A stretch of 64,000 bases of DNA. Origin: Caulobacter sp. (GTDB taxonomy: Bacteria > Pseudomonadota > Alphaproteobacteria > Caulobacterales > Caulobacteraceae). Under the pieces are notes generated by a model. That model made no database searches. It had not been told where the DNA came from and saw nothing but the letters and a program-made list of their open reading frames with translations. Each line of letters starts with the position of its first letter. Within the stretch, counting starts at the first letter, position 1. The position numbers and the translations under genes are program-made. Where the stretch lies: positions 62,001-126,000 of the forward strand of contig JAIOXZ010000006.1 in assembly GCA_021741355.1 (NCBI GenBank). The letters run 5' to 3'. This document shows, one piece after another, positions 1-8,806 of the stretch.

Positions 1-578
1 ACCCGGTCGAACCAGGCGTCGCGGGCGAAGTCGTAGGCGCCCGGACTGGCCGGCCCCGGCGGCGGCCCGATCATCGCCCGCAGGCGGATCGCCGATCCCG
101 GCGGCAAAGGCGCTATCCCCTCCCGCAAGGTGACTCGCACACGCACAGGCGTCTCCGCCGGCGAGAGGCCGGAAACCCACTCCGGCGCGACCAGCATCCG
201 CATGCCGCCGGCGCCGCGGCTGGGCACGTCGACGACCCAGCCCTCGATCCAGCGTGGCGTGTCGGCCGCCGGCGCGATCGGCCCCGCCACGCGGTCGGAC
301 CGGAGCTTGGCCCCCAGAAGTCCGGTCGCGGCGAAGGCCGTCAGGACAGCGGCCACGACGATCAGGCCGTCTCCGCGCCAGCGTTGGGCCGCCCAGGCGA
401 CGGCGACCGCTCCGGCCGCCAGGATCATCACCAGCCAGAGCGGCGGCTCGACCCTGAGCGTCATGTAGCCGGCCCCGCCCATGCCGAACGCCACCGGCGT
501 CCACAGGGTCCAGCGGCTCGCCTGCGCCGCGAATTCGGCGTGCAGGCCGGCAAGGCTATGAGTGGCGCGAGCGACCAT
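1..578 (-). CDS. comEC: ComEC/Rec2-family competence protein, N-terminal part (runs off left edge)
   Basis: The reverse-strand frame is open from the left edge to an ATG at 576-578, giving the first ~192 residues. Two hydrophobic stretches (about residues 27-42 and 44-85) are followed by an OB-like segment containing 'PASPGAYDFARDAWF', typical of the DUF4131 N-terminal domain of ComEC/Rec2. In that family the full protein (about 700 residues) forms the inner-membrane channel for single-stranded DNA uptake; the competence and beta-lactamase-like domains would lie left of the window. It diverges from gltX with only 37 bp between the chosen starts. A start at an internal ATG cannot be excluded. 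Confidence 0.82.
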   Translation of the reverse strand, partial: MVARATHSLAGLHAEFAAQASRWTLWTPVAFGMGGAGYMTLRVEPPLWLVMILAAGAVAVAWAAQRWRGDGLIVVAAVLTAFAATGLLGAKLRSDRVAGPIAPAADTPRWIEGWVVDVPSRGAGGMRMLVAPEWVSGLSPAETPVRVRVTLREGIAPLPPGSAIRLRAMIGPPPGPASPGAYDFARDAWFDR

Positions 579-615
579 GCTAAGAGGCGCCCCCGACCTT
601 CCAGACCCTCCCGAG

Positions 616-2028
616 ATGTCCGACTCCAGGCCTGTCGTCACCCGAATCGCCCCCTCGCCGACTGGCTCCATGCACATCGGCACGGCGCGCACCGCCCTGT
701 TCAACTACCTATACGCGAAACATACGGGCGGGCGCTTCCTTTTGCGTGTCGAGGACACCGATCGCGAACGCTCGACCGAAGCAGCCGTGCAGGTAATCTT
801 CGACGGTCTCGCCTGGCTTGGCCTGCCGTTCGACGGCGAGCCGGTGTTCCAGGCCGCGCGCGCCGACCGCCACCGCGCCGTGGTTCTGGAGCTGCTCGAG
901 GCCGGCAAGGCCTACCGCTGCTGGCTGTCCGGCGACGAGCTCACGGCCGCCCGCGAGAAGGCCCAGGCCGCCGGCCACGCCCTGCGCTCGCCCTGGCGTG
1001 ACAAGGACCCTTCGCCTGAGGATCTGACCAGGCCGCACGCGATCCGCTTCCGCGGACCGAAGAACGGCGACACCGTGGTCCGCGACCTGGTCCAGGGCGA
1101 AGTCACCTTCCGCAACCGGGATCTGGACGATCTGGTCCTGCTGCGCTCGGACGGCGCGCCGACCTACAACCTGGCCGTGGTGGTCGATGACCACGATATG
1201 GACGTCACCCACATCATCCGCGGCGACGACCATCTGAACAACGCCGCCCGCCAGTGCCTGATCTACCAGGCGATGGACTGGGAAGTTCCCGCCTTCGCCC
1301 ATATCCCGCTGATCCACGGCGAGGATGGCGCCAAGCTGTCCAAGCGCCACGGCGCCACGGCGGTGACCGATTTCGCCAGCCTGGGCTATCTGCCCGAGGC
1401 GATGCGCAACTACCTGGCCCGCCTCGGCTGGAGCCACGGCGACGACGAGCTGTTCAGCGACGCCGAGGCCATCGCCTGGTTCGATATCGCCGACGCCAAC
1501 AGGGGCGCCTCGCGGCTCGACTGGGACAAGCTGAACTTCGTCAACGCCCACTACATCCGGCTGGCCGATGACGCCCGGCTGGCCGATCTGGTCGCCGATG
1601 TCTTCGTCAGCCGGGGAGACCCGCTGGACGCAGCGCGCAAGGCGCACGCCCTGCGGGCCATTCCGTTGGTCAAGGAGCGCGCCAAGACCATCGTCGAACT
1701 GGCCGACCAGCTGACCTTCCTGTTTCGGGCCCGGCCGATCGCGCTCGACGACAAGGCGCGCGGACAGCTGACCGACGAGACCCGCGCGCGCCTGTCGCGG
1801 CTGCGGGTCCTGCTGGCGGCGGCGAATGACTGGAGCGCGGAGGCGCTCGAGGCGCTGCTGAAGGCGTTCGCCGAATCCGAGACGGTCGGCTTCGGCAAGT
1901 TCGCTCCCGCGCTGCGGGCGATCCTGACCGGTGGAGCGGCATCGCCGGACCTCGGCCGCACGCTTTCCGCGCTCGGTCGCGAGGAGAGTCTGGCGCGGCT
2001 CGATGATGCGCTTTCGCCTGACGCGTGA
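616..2028 (+). CDS. gltX: Glutamate--tRNA ligase
   Basis: Class I aminoacyl-tRNA synthetase charging tRNA-Glu (and possibly tRNA-Gln, which many alphaproteobacteria then amidate). The 470-residue product opens 'MSDSRPVVTRIAPSPTGSMH', carrying the HIGH-type signature, followed by 'RVEDTDRERS' and the KMSKS-type loop 'KLSKRHG' near residue 240. Length is normal for bacterial GluRS. The frame extends upstream to an ATG at 562, but family members begin just before the PSPTG motif, so the ATG at 616 is chosen; no strong Shine-Dalgarno precedes it. Alphaproteobacteria often carry two gltX paralogues and the sequence alone does not say which this is. It is followed 60 bp later by gltA on the same strand. 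Confidence 0.95.
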   Translation: MSDSRPVVTRIAPSPTGSMHIGTARTALFNYLYAKHTGGRFLLRVEDTDRERSTEAAVQVIFDGLAWLGLPFDGEPVFQAARADRHRAVVLELLEAGKAYRCWLSGDELTAAREKAQAAGHALRSPWRDKDPSPEDLTRPHAIRFRGPKNGDTVVRDLVQGEVTFRNRDLDDLVLLRSDGAPTYNLAVVVDDHDMDVTHIIRGDDHLNNAARQCLIYQAMDWEVPAFAHIPLIHGEDGAKLSKRHGATAVTDFASLGYLPEAMRNYLARLGWSHGDDELFSDAEAIAWFDIADANRGASRLDWDKLNFVNAHYIRLADDARLADLVADVFVSRGDPLDAARKAHALRAIPLVKERAKTIVELADQLTFLFRARPIALDDKARGQLTDETRARLSRLRVLLAAANDWSAEALEALLKAFAESETVGFGKFAPALRAILTGGAASPDLGRTLSALGREESLARLDDALSPDA

Positions 2029-2088
2029 ACCGGTATAAGGCTCCAAACGCCCGTTCGGGCCTGTGTGTGTTTTCAAGAGGATTCAGGC

Positions 2089-3369
2089 ATGACCGACAAG
2101 GCGATGCTCACGATCGGGACGCAGAGCTTCGAGCTGCCGATCATCAGGGGGACGACAGGACCCGACGTGGTCGACGTTCGCAAGTGGTACGCGGATTCCG
2201 ACACCTTCACGTTTGACCCGGGCTTCACGTCGACGGCGTCCTGCGAGAGCAAGATCACCTTCATCGACGGCGACGCCGGCGTGCTGCTGCATCGCGGCTA
2301 TCCCATCGACCAGTTGGCCGAAAAGTCGAGCTTCCTGGAGGTCTGCTACCTGCTGCTGAACGGCGAACTGCCGTCGGCCCAGGAGTTCAGCAAGTTCGAC
2401 CACAACATCACCTACCACACGATGTTGCACGCCCAGTTCGACCGCTTCTTCGAGGGCTTCCGCCGCGACGCGCACCCGATGGCGGTGATGACCGGCGCGG
2501 TCGGCGCCCTGTCGGCCTTCTACTCGGACAGCATCAACGTCGATGACGCCCGTGAACGCGAGATCAGCGCCCATCGCCTGATCGCCAAGATGCCGACCAT
2601 TGCGGCCCGCGCGTTCAAGTACACGATCGGCCAGCCGTTCATCTCGCCGCGCAACGACCTCAGCTACTCCGAGAACTTCCTGCGGATGTGCTTCTCGGTG
2701 CCGGCCGAGGACTGGAAACCCAACCCGATTCTGACCCGCGCCATGGACCGGATCTTCATCCTGCATGCGGATCACGAGCAGAACGCCTCGACCTCGACGG
2801 TGCGTCTGGCCGGCTCGTCGGGCGCGCACCCGTTCGCCTGTATCGCCGCGGGCATCGCCTGCCTCTGGGGTCCCTCGCACGGCGGGGCCAACCAGGAGGC
2901 GCTGGAAATGCTCGAGCAGATCGGGACGGTCGACAAGATTCCCGAGTTCATCCAGGGCGTGAAGGACCGCAAGTACAAGCTGATGGGCTTCGGCCACCGC
3001 GTGTACAAGAACTTCGACCCGCGGGCGAAGGTCATGCAGAAGACCTGCCACGAGGTGCTCGGCGAGCTGGGCGTCAACGACCCGCTGCTGGAAGTGGCCA
3101 TGGAGCTGGAGAAGATCGCCCTCAGCGATCCCTACTTCATCGACCGCAAGCTCTATCCGAACATCGACTTCTATTCCGGCATCACCCTGCGGGCGATGGG
3201 CTTCCCGACCAACATGTTCACCGTGCTGTTCGCCCTGGCCCGCACCGTCGGCTGGATCAGCCAGTGGAAGGAAATGTTCGAGGATCCCGGCCGCAAGATC
3301 GGCCGCCCGCGCCAGCTCTACACCGGCGCGACAATGCGCGACTACACGCCGATCGACAAACGCGGCTGA
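2089..3369 (+). CDS. gltA: Citrate synthase (type II, hexameric family)
   Basis: Condenses acetyl-CoA and oxaloacetate into citrate, the entry step of the TCA cycle. The 426-residue product is the usual length for the NADH-sensitive type II enzyme and contains the signature '[14 protein letters not shown]' with the catalytic His, an earlier His in '[11 protein letters not shown]', and the catalytic Asp region near 'PNIDFYSGI'. An AGAGGA Shine-Dalgarno 8 bases upstream supports the ATG at 2089 over an in-frame ATG at 2065. It probably shares a transcript with gltX. A pair of inverted hairpins starts 6 bp after its stop and may end the transcript. Confidence 0.96.
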   Translation: MTDKAMLTIGTQSFELPIIRGTTGPDVVDVRKWYADSDTFTFDPGFTSTASCESKITFIDGDAGVLLHRGYPIDQLAEKSSFLEVCYLLLNGELPSAQEFSKFDHNITYHTMLHAQFDRFFEGFRRDAHPMAVMTGAVGALSAFYSDSINVDDAREREISAHRLIAKMPTIAARAFKYTIGQPFISPRNDLSYSENFLRMCFSVPAEDWKPNPILTRAMDRIFILHADHEQNASTSTVRLAGSSGAHPFACIAAGIACLWGPSHGGANQEALEMLEQIGTVDKIPEFIQGVKDRKYKLMGFGHRVYKNFDPRAKVMQKTCHEVLGELGVNDPLLEVAMELEKIALSDPYFIDRKLYPNIDFYSGITLRAMGFPTNMFTVLFALARTVGWISQWKEMFEDPGRKIGRPRQLYTGATMRDYTPIDKRG

Positions 3370-3375
3370 GAACGC

Positions 3376-3462
3376 GGGGACATGTACCGAAGGTACGTGT
3401 CCCTCAATCTGAATTCAGCGATGGCCCGATTAGGGGACACGTACCTGCGGTACATGTCCCCT
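3376..3462. repeat. Inverted pair of REP-like hairpins
   Basis: Two near-identical palindromes face each other: 3376-3404 (GGGGACATGTACC-gaa-GGTACGTGTCCC) and 3432-3462 (GGGGACACGTACC-tgc-GGTACATGTCCCC), 27 bp apart. Each folds into a stem of about 13 bp with a 3-base loop. GGGGAC-rich paired hairpins resemble REP/BIME sequences mobilised by RAYT (IS200-like tyrosine) transposases; none is encoded in the window. The right hairpin ends within the stop codon of the reverse-strand TraB-family gene, so it may also act as a bidirectional terminator for gltA and that gene. Confidence 0.75.
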
Positions 3463-4415
3463 TACGGCAGCGCTTCGCCCGGCCCGGCGACGTCGAAGCC
3501 GCGCTCGCGCAGCTGTTCCAGCACGCCGTCCTCCGCCAGCAGGCGACGCAGGCCGATGACCGCGACCGTCTTGCCGGGCTTCTTCAGCGCGGTCCCGATA
3601 GCGGCGACGTCGTCGCGCGACTGACGCCGCCACAGCTCCGCCCCGCCCGACAGCAGCAGCAGGCAGCGGTCGAAGTTGCGTGGCGCGGTGAGGGCCATGG
3701 CGACATCGCCGCGGGCCCAGCCGGCCGCCGAGGCGCGCACCCGCGCGTCGGACGTCTCGATGTCTTCCAGCGCGCTCTCAAGGCACTCCTGGTGGATCGC
3801 CGGGGTCAGGCCGGCGATGGCCGCCCTGGCGAAGGGCACCGCCTTGTACTGCGCCGACGGGATCACCTTCACCTTTCGCTTCTTCGCCGCCTGGGTCACC
3901 GCCGCGCGAGTGTAGGTCCAGCCCTTCTTGCGAGCCCGGCTGTCACCGTAGACGAGCGCGCCGGCGACCAGCGGTGTCCAGCCGTCATAGCGGCTGGCCG
4001 GTTGCCCCAGGCGCAGCCGCGCGGCCACGAACCGCTCGCGCAGCGCCGGCGACAGACCGGGCTCGAGCGGCGTCTTCGACTTCAGCTGCGCGCGGATCTT
4101 CAGCAGCGCCGGGAGATCGCGCAGCCCCGCCGTCATCGACGACCCCATCAACAGGCCATTCGCCCCGGTCAGCCGCCGTTCGACGGTCCGCTTGTCCCAG
4201 GTCACCCCGGGCGGCATGGGGCTTTCCGGAGCACCAAGGATGTAGACGATCGAATCGCCATCTGAGACGCGCCACCAGGCCGGCCCCGGCTCGACGGCCT
4301 GAATGACCAGCGCCTCGACGACGGTGGCCTCCGGATCTTCAATCGGGGCGGCGCGGGCCGTCCCGAAGGACAGGGCCAGGGCCGCAAGCAGACTGACGGT
4401 CTTTAACAGGCGCAT
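3462..4415 (-). CDS. TraB/GumN family protein
   Basis: 317 residues with an N-terminal signal peptide ('MRLLKTVSLLAALALSFGTA', cut near ARA-AP), so an exported, probably periplasmic protein. The body matches the TraB/GumN family (PF01963): the 'WWRVSDGDSIVYILG' opening strand with the 'W-V-SDG' pattern, the 'LLMGSSMTAG' segment, and a C-terminal 'KKPGKTVAVIGLRRLLAEDGV' block. The family is related to erythromycin-esterase/Tiki-type folds, but most bacterial members have no assigned substrate. Its stop codon TAA lies at the edge of the REP-like hairpin. It diverges from the polyhydroxyalkanoate-system gene across 105 bp. Function beyond the family is unknown. Confidence 0.8.
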   Translation of the reverse strand: MRLLKTVSLLAALALSFGTARAAPIEDPEATVVEALVIQAVEPGPAWWRVSDGDSIVYILGAPESPMPPGVTWDKRTVERRLTGANGLLMGSSMTAGLRDLPALLKIRAQLKSKTPLEPGLSPALRERFVAARLRLGQPASRYDGWTPLVAGALVYGDSRARKKGWTYTRAAVTQAAKKRKVKVIPSAQYKAVPFARAAIAGLTPAIHQECLESALEDIETSDARVRASAAGWARGDVAMALTAPRNFDRCLLLLSGGAELWRRQSRDDVAAIGTALKKPGKTVAVIGLRRLLAEDGVLEQLRERGFDVAGPGEALP

Positions 4416-4520
4416 GGTTGCCTCTATCTCCTGTCCGATCCTGTACCGGACTTTGGGGCCGAACAACGGCCCGGCCAGACCCGGACAGGAGCAAATCCCG
4501 CCCACCTTCGTTGTAGTGCC

Positions 4521-4826
4521 ATGTCCAAGCCCCTCACCGTCTCCATTCCCCATCAACTCGGCGTCGCCGAGGCCCGTCGAAGGCTCGAAACCGGGCTCGC
4601 GGAGATGACCTCGAAACTGCCCGGCGGCGCGGCGAAGATCGACCAGCGCTGGGACGGCGACCGGCTGATCTTCGACGCGCAGATCAGCGGTCAGAGCATC
4701 ACCGGCGCGCTGGACGTGCTGGCCGACGCGGTCAGGATGGAGGTCGTCCTCCCCGGCATCCTCGGCCTGCTGGCCGGCAAGATCGGCGGCCGCCTGAAGG
4801 ACGAAGGCCAGAAGCTGCTGAAGTAG
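4521..4826 (+). CDS. Polyhydroxyalkanoic acid system family protein
   Basis: 101-residue cytosolic protein starting 'MSKPLTVSIPHQLGVAEARR' and ending 'GGRLKDEGQKLLK', matching the PHA_gran_rgn family (PF09650), small proteins found near polyhydroxyalkanoate genes or scattered in alphaproteobacterial genomes. The 'ISGQSITGALDVLADAVRME' and 'LPGILGLLAGKI' segments are characteristic. Members are thought to associate with PHA granules or act as small lipid-binding-like proteins, but the biochemistry is unproven. No PHA synthase or phasin gene lies nearby. The gene stands alone and is followed 8 bp later by a paired-hairpin element. Confidence 0.8.
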   Translation: MSKPLTVSIPHQLGVAEARRRLETGLAEMTSKLPGGAAKIDQRWDGDRLIFDAQISGQSITGALDVLADAVRMEVVLPGILGLLAGKIGGRLKDEGQKLLK

Positions 4827-4833
4827 CCATTTT

Positions 4834-4974
4834 CCTTCTCCCGGAGGGAGAAGGTGGCCTGCGGAGCAGGTCGGATGAGGGATTAGGAACGGCACCTGCA
4901 AACCCGCCGACGCCGTAACCCCTCACCCTCCCGTCGCTTCGCGTCGGGCCCCTCCCTCTCCCTTCGGGAGAGGG
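4834..4974. repeat. Paired-hairpin intergenic element, family A, copy 1
   Basis: 141 bp bounded by a perfect hairpin at 4834-4854 (CCTTCTCCC-gga-GGGAGAAGG) and another at 4954-4974 (CCCTCTCCC-ttc-GGGAGAGGG). It shares its left hairpin exactly, and the tract 'cgtaacccctcaccctccc' near its right end, with the copy at 32440-32591. The right hairpin begins 3 bp beyond the stop of the reverse-strand baiN-like gene and the left one 8 bp after the stop of the forward gene, so it could serve as a bidirectional terminator. Confidence 0.8.
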
Positions 4975-4977
4975 CGA

Positions 4978-6159
4978 CTAAACCACCTGCCCCGCCGCCC
5001 AGCCGCTCGACCAGGCCCACTGGAAATTGTAGCCGCCGAGCCAGCCCGTCACATCGACGCATTCGCCGATGAAATAGAGTCCGGGAACCTCGTTGGCAGC
5101 CATGGTCGTCGAGTTCAGCGCGTGGGTGTCCACGCCGCCCAGCGTCACCTCGGCCGTGCGATAGCCTTCCGACCCCACCGGCTTGACCCGCCAGCCGTTT
5201 ACGGCCGTGTCCAGCGTCCGCAGGACGGCGTCCGGGGTGTCGGCGAGGTTGCCCCGCGCGCCGGCCTCCTCGGCGAGTTTCTGGGCCAGGCGGGCCGGCA
5301 GCACAGCGCCGAGCGCGGTATGTACCGCCTGGCGCGGATGGGTCTGTTTGGCGGCCTTGAGGGTCGCGAAGACGTCGACGCCCGGCGCCATGGTCACCGC
5401 GATCTCCTGACCTTCCCGCCAGTAGGACGAAATCTGCAGGATCGACGGACCGCTCAGCCCCCGATGGGTGAACAGCATGGCCTCGGCGAACCTGGTCTTG
5501 CCGCAGGCGACGACTGCGTCGAGCGCGACGCCCGAGAGGGGCTTCCACTGCTCAAGCAGCCCGATCTCGAACGTCAGGGGTACGAGTGCCGGCCGGGTAT
5601 CGGTGACCGCCACCCCGAACTGTCGGGCGATGTCGTAGGCCCAGCCGGTCGCGCCCATCTTGGGGATCGACTTGCCGCCCGTGGCGACCACCAGCGAGGT
5701 CGCGCCGACGCAGCCACCGTCCGACAGTGTCAGGGTGAAGCCCTCGCCCGTCCGGTCGACACGCTCCACGCCCGCGCCGAGCCGCAGTTGGACGCCGGCC
5801 TGCGCCATCGCGTCAGTGAGCATGGTGATGATCTGGACCGCCGAGCCGTCGCAGAACAGCTGGCCGAGGGTCTTCTCATGCCAGGCGATGCCGCGCGCAT
5901 CGACGGCGGCGATGAAGTCCTTCGGCGTATAGCGCCGCAGCGCCGAGAGGCAGAACCGCGGATTGTTCGACAGGAAGGCCTGCGGCCCGGTGTGGATGTT
6001 GGTGAAGTTGCAGCGGCCGCCGCCAGAGATGCGAATCTTCTCCCCCGGCGCCTTCGCATGATCGAGAACCAGCACCGAGCGACCGCGCCGGCCGGCCTCG
6101 ATCGCACACATCATGCCGGCCGCCCCGGCGCCGACAATAACGACGTCGAAGGTCTGCAT
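4978..6159 (-). CDS. NAD(P)/FAD-dependent oxidoreductase, BaiN/HI0933 family
   Basis: 393-residue flavoprotein. The N-terminus has the Rossmann FAD-binding motif 'VVIVGAGAAGMMCAIEAGRR' (GxGxxG), followed by the family hallmark 'GEKIRISGGGRCNFTN' around residues 40-57, and a C-terminal second FAD contact in 'LYFIGECVDVTGWLGGYNFQ'. This matches the HI0933/YhiN/BaiN family, whose members include a bile-acid flavin oxidoreductase in gut clostridia; the physiological substrate in proteobacteria is not established. It starts 2 bp after the stop of a small lipoprotein gene, suggesting cotranscription. Confidence 0.88.
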   Translation of the reverse strand: MQTFDVVIVGAGAAGMMCAIEAGRRGRSVLVLDHAKAPGEKIRISGGGRCNFTNIHTGPQAFLSNNPRFCLSALRRYTPKDFIAAVDARGIAWHEKTLGQLFCDGSAVQIITMLTDAMAQAGVQLRLGAGVERVDRTGEGFTLTLSDGGCVGATSLVVATGGKSIPKMGATGWAYDIARQFGVAVTDTRPALVPLTFEIGLLEQWKPLSGVALDAVVACGKTRFAEAMLFTHRGLSGPSILQISSYWREGQEIAVTMAPGVDVFATLKAAKQTHPRQAVHTALGAVLPARLAQKLAEEAGARGNLADTPDAVLRTLDTAVNGWRVKPVGSEGYRTAEVTLGGVDTHALNSTTMAANEVPGLYFIGECVDVTGWLGGYNFQWAWSSGWAAGQVV

Positions 6160-6161
6160 GG

Positions 6162-6551
6162 TCAGTCCACGCAGATCGTGGCGGCCTTGCCGTCGCGGAT
6201 GATGGTCTGGCAGCCGAAGGGGTTGTTGGTGGCCGCGCAGGCGCCCGTCGCGGGGTTGGCGTCGGGTTTGTTCTCGAATTCACCCGTACAGCGCTTGCCG
6301 AGACACTGCGAGCCGTCGGTGCAGGCCTTGCCGGCGTCGCGATAGCTGACGATGCAGGTCAAGGTTTGTGCCTTGCCGCTACGGGCCAGATGCAGCCCTC
6401 CCCTCGCCGCGCAGGCGGCGTCTGTCGCGGCTTCGTCGGCAGTCGTCGACGGCCAGGGCGAGTATGAGTCCGGATCGGACGCCGGCAAAAGTGTGGGAAC
6501 CGGCGCACAAGCAACGGCTAACAGAAGGGCGATGAGGGGAGCGATACGCAT
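6162..6551 (-). CDS. Small cysteine-rich lipoprotein, uncharacterised
   Basis: 129 residues. The N-terminus 'MRIAPLIALLLAVACAPVP' has a hydrophobic core and a lipobox-like end (LAVAC), so acylation at Cys15 is likely. The mature part contains a Pro/Ser/Asp-rich linker followed by at least seven cysteines in patterns such as 'CIVSYRDAGKACTDGSQCLG', suggesting a disulfide-bonded extracytoplasmic domain. The stop lies 2 bp before the baiN-like start. I do not recognise a named family. Confidence 0.75.
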   Translation of the reverse strand: MRIAPLIALLLAVACAPVPTLLPASDPDSYSPWPSTTADEAATDAACAARGGLHLARSGKAQTLTCIVSYRDAGKACTDGSQCLGKRCTGEFENKPDANPATGACAATNNPFGCQTIIRDGKAATICVD

Positions 6552-6598
6552 GTCCCATTCCTACGCTCATGCGCCTTGTCCGGCGAGCCCACGAAAAG

Positions 6599-6749
6599 CC
6601 CTCCTCCTCGATGGAGGAGGGTTGGGTGGTGGTGTGGCCATTGAGGCTTGGGGAAGGGCTGAGCAAGGCGCAGGCGCCCACCAGCACATCCCCCATGTCA
6701 CCGTAGCCACACCACCATCCCCGGCCCTTCCTCCATCGAGGAGGAAGGG
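6599..6749. repeat. Nested inverted-repeat element, family B
   Basis: 151 bp framed by hairpins at 6599-6621 (CCCTCCTCC-tcgat-GGAGGAGGG) and 6725-6749 (CCCTTCCTC-catc-GAGGAGGAAGGG). Inside these, 'tggtggtgtggc' near 6627 and 'gccacaccacca' near 6706 are inverted copies, so the whole can fold into one long structure. It fills most of the gap between the lpxB stop and the lipoprotein start. The layout resembles family A, but the bases differ and only one copy is visible here. Confidence 0.7.
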
Positions 6750-6792
6750 AGTCCACCGCGCACGGCCTCAACCCGGTCGGCCTTGCCGGCCC

Positions 6793-7968
6793 TCAGGCCT
6801 TCACACCGCGCTCGGCGAGCACGGCGATCAGGGTATCCGCCGCCTTCTCCGAGGGATCCGGCCCTCCCCGCCCCATCAGCTCCAGGGCCGCGTTCTGGGC
6901 GGCCACCTGCCGCGCGCGCAGCGCCGGATCGTCGAGCCGCTCGGCGATAGCCCGCGCGAGTTTCTCCGACGTGCATTCGGCCTGCAGGAACTCCGGCGCG
7001 ACGAAAGCCTTCGCCGCGATGTTGAACATCGTCACCCAGGGGGATTTGAAGATCAGCTTGAGGATGGCGTAGCTGGCCGCCCCGATCCTGTAGGCCACCA
7101 CCATGGGCGCGCCGGCCAGGGCCAGTTCGGTGGTGACCGTGCCGCTGCAGGCCAGGGCGACGGTCCCCGCGACGAAGGCGTCGTCCTTGAGCTGTTCGTC
7201 CTCGATCACATGGGCGCGGAACGGCCAGCCGGCGACCTTGGCCCTGACCGACTCCAGCACCGTCCCGGCGGCCGGAATGACCACATGCAGGTCGGGACGC
7301 TCGGCCTTCAGCCGCTTCACCGCCTCCTCGAAGACCGGCATCACCAGCTTGATCTCGGCCGGACGACTCCCGGGCAGGACCAGCAGGATGTCCTCGCCCT
7401 CCCCGGCCCCGATGGCGGCGCGCAGGCGCGCCGGATCGGCCCGCGAGAAGTCCTTCGCCAGCGCGGGGTTGCCGACGAAGGTGGTCTTCAGCCCCTCGGC
7501 CTCGAACCAGGGGGCGTCGAAGCTGTGGATCGACAGCAGGTGATCCACCGAGGCGGCGAGCGTCTTCGCCCGCCCCGGCCGCGTCGCCCAGACCTGTGGC
7601 CCGACATACTTGATCAGCGGCAGGTCGGGAGAAGCCTTGCGCAGCGCGTGGGCGACGCGAAGGGTGAACCCCCAGCTGTCGATCAGCACCGCCACATCCG
7701 GCTTTTCCCGCGCGGCCAGGGCGGCCGTTTCGGCGACCCGCCGCATGACCGTGCGATAGGCCGCCACGGCCTCGAAGATGCCCAGGATCGACAGGCTGGC
7801 GATGTCGAAGGGACTGTCGACGCCCTCTGCCGCCATGCGGCTGCCGCCGACGCCGACGAACCGGACCTGGTCGCCCAGCCGGGCTTTCAGGGCGCGGGCC
7901 AGACCTGCCCCCAGAGCGTCACCCGAGGCCTCGGCGGCCACCAGCATGACGGTCAGGGGCCGGCTCAT
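6793..7968 (-). CDS. lpxB: Lipid-A-disaccharide synthase
   Basis: Joins UDP-2,3-diacylglucosamine and lipid X into the beta-1,6 lipid A disaccharide at the inner-membrane face. The 391-residue product shows GT19 landmarks: 'MLVAAEASGDALGAGL' at the N-terminus, 'GVGGSRMAAEGVDSPFD', 'LIKYVGPQVWATRPGRAKTL', 'FVGNPAL', 'LLVLPGSRPAEIK', and 'ACSGTVTTELALAGAPMVVAY' near residue 280. It is the last gene of the lpx cluster. Its ATG overlaps the lpxI stop (ATGA at 7965-7968), indicating translational coupling with the gene that makes one of its substrates. Confidence 0.96.
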   Translation of the reverse strand: MSRPLTVMLVAAEASGDALGAGLARALKARLGDQVRFVGVGGSRMAAEGVDSPFDIASLSILGIFEAVAAYRTVMRRVAETAALAAREKPDVAVLIDSWGFTLRVAHALRKASPDLPLIKYVGPQVWATRPGRAKTLAASVDHLLSIHSFDAPWFEAEGLKTTFVGNPALAKDFSRADPARLRAAIGAGEGEDILLVLPGSRPAEIKLVMPVFEEAVKRLKAERPDLHVVIPAAGTVLESVRAKVAGWPFRAHVIEDEQLKDDAFVAGTVALACSGTVTTELALAGAPMVVAYRIGAASYAILKLIFKSPWVTMFNIAAKAFVAPEFLQAECTSEKLARAIAERLDDPALRARQVAAQNAALELMGRGGPDPSEKAADTLIAVLAERGVKA

Positions 7969-8804
7969 TCGTCCTTCGCCTCGACGCCGAGGATGAACAG
8001 GCCGAGGTCATTGGCCAACGCTACCGTTTCCTCGCGATCGACGATCAGCAGCCGCCCGGACTCGCCGACGATGCCCGCCAGGCCGGCCTGGGCCGCCCCG
8101 CGCACGGTGGCGACGCCGATGGTCGGCAGATCCACATCGGTCGACTGGATCGGCTTGGGCGCCTTGGCCAGCACCCCGGCCATGCGGCCAGGAGCGCCGC
8201 GGATCGCCTCGGGCAGGCCGCGCACCCGGTGCAGCATGGCGTCGGTGCCCTCCTGGGCCTCCACCGCCAGGACCAACCCATGACAGACAACCGCGCCCTG
8301 GCCGATGTCCAGACGACCGATCGCCCGGGCCGCGACGAGCGCGCGCTGGATATCCTCGCCATGGGAATCCGCCGGAGAGACCTTTCCGAGAATGCCGAGC
8401 GGCAGGGTCATGGACTCGGCGGCTTCGTGGGCCCCTTCGATGACGAAGCCTTCCTTGCGGAACTCGTCGAGCACAGCGCGCAGCAAACCGTCGTCGCCCT
8501 TGCGGGCGGCGGCAATGATGGCCGGCAGGGCGGCCATGCCGCGGATGTCGGGTTTCAGCTTGCCGAAATCCGGCCGCGCAACCGTGCCCGCGAAACAGAC
8601 CGCTTCGCAATGTTCGGCCCGCAAGGTCTTGAAAACCTTGCCCAGTTCCGCGAGCCCGATGTCGGCGGACGGATGGCCCAGCGTGGCCTCGTCGGCGAAC
8701 CCGCGCAGGCGGATGACAAAGTACGGACGGCCCGTCCGGGCGCAGCGCGCCGCGATCTCGGCCGGCAGGCCCCCGCCCCCGGCGACGATTCCGAGCTTGC
8801 GCAC
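7965..8804 (-). CDS. lpxI: UDP-2,3-diacylglucosamine pyrophosphatase LpxI
   Basis: Hydrolyses UDP-2,3-diacylglucosamine to lipid X; LpxI replaces LpxH in many alphaproteobacteria and was first described in Caulobacter. The 279-residue product begins 'VRKLGIVAGGGGLPAEIA' and contains the family stretches 'FVIRLRGFADEATL', 'FAGTVARPDFGKLKPD', 'GEDIQRALVAARAIGRLDIG' and, near the end, 'DVDLPTIGVATV'. The frame extends to 8831, but a GTG at 8802-8804, 2 bp after the lpxA stop, matches the expected N-terminus and is chosen. It sits between lpxA and lpxB, the expected pathway context. Confidence 0.93.
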   Translation of the reverse strand: MRKLGIVAGGGGLPAEIAARCARTGRPYFVIRLRGFADEATLGHPSADIGLAELGKVFKTLRAEHCEAVCFAGTVARPDFGKLKPDIRGMAALPAIIAAARKGDDGLLRAVLDEFRKEGFVIEGAHEAAESMTLPLGILGKVSPADSHGEDIQRALVAARAIGRLDIGQGAVVCHGLVLAVEAQEGTDAMLHRVRGLPEAIRGAPGRMAGVLAKAPKPIQSTDVDLPTIGVATVRGAAQAGLAGIVGESGRLLIVDREETVALANDLGLFILGVEAKDE

Positions 8805-8806
8805 GG

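Noticed and set aside
709..2076. 455-codon reverse ORF over gltX
   Set aside because: Shadow of gltX, which has HIGH and KLSKR motifs in frame.
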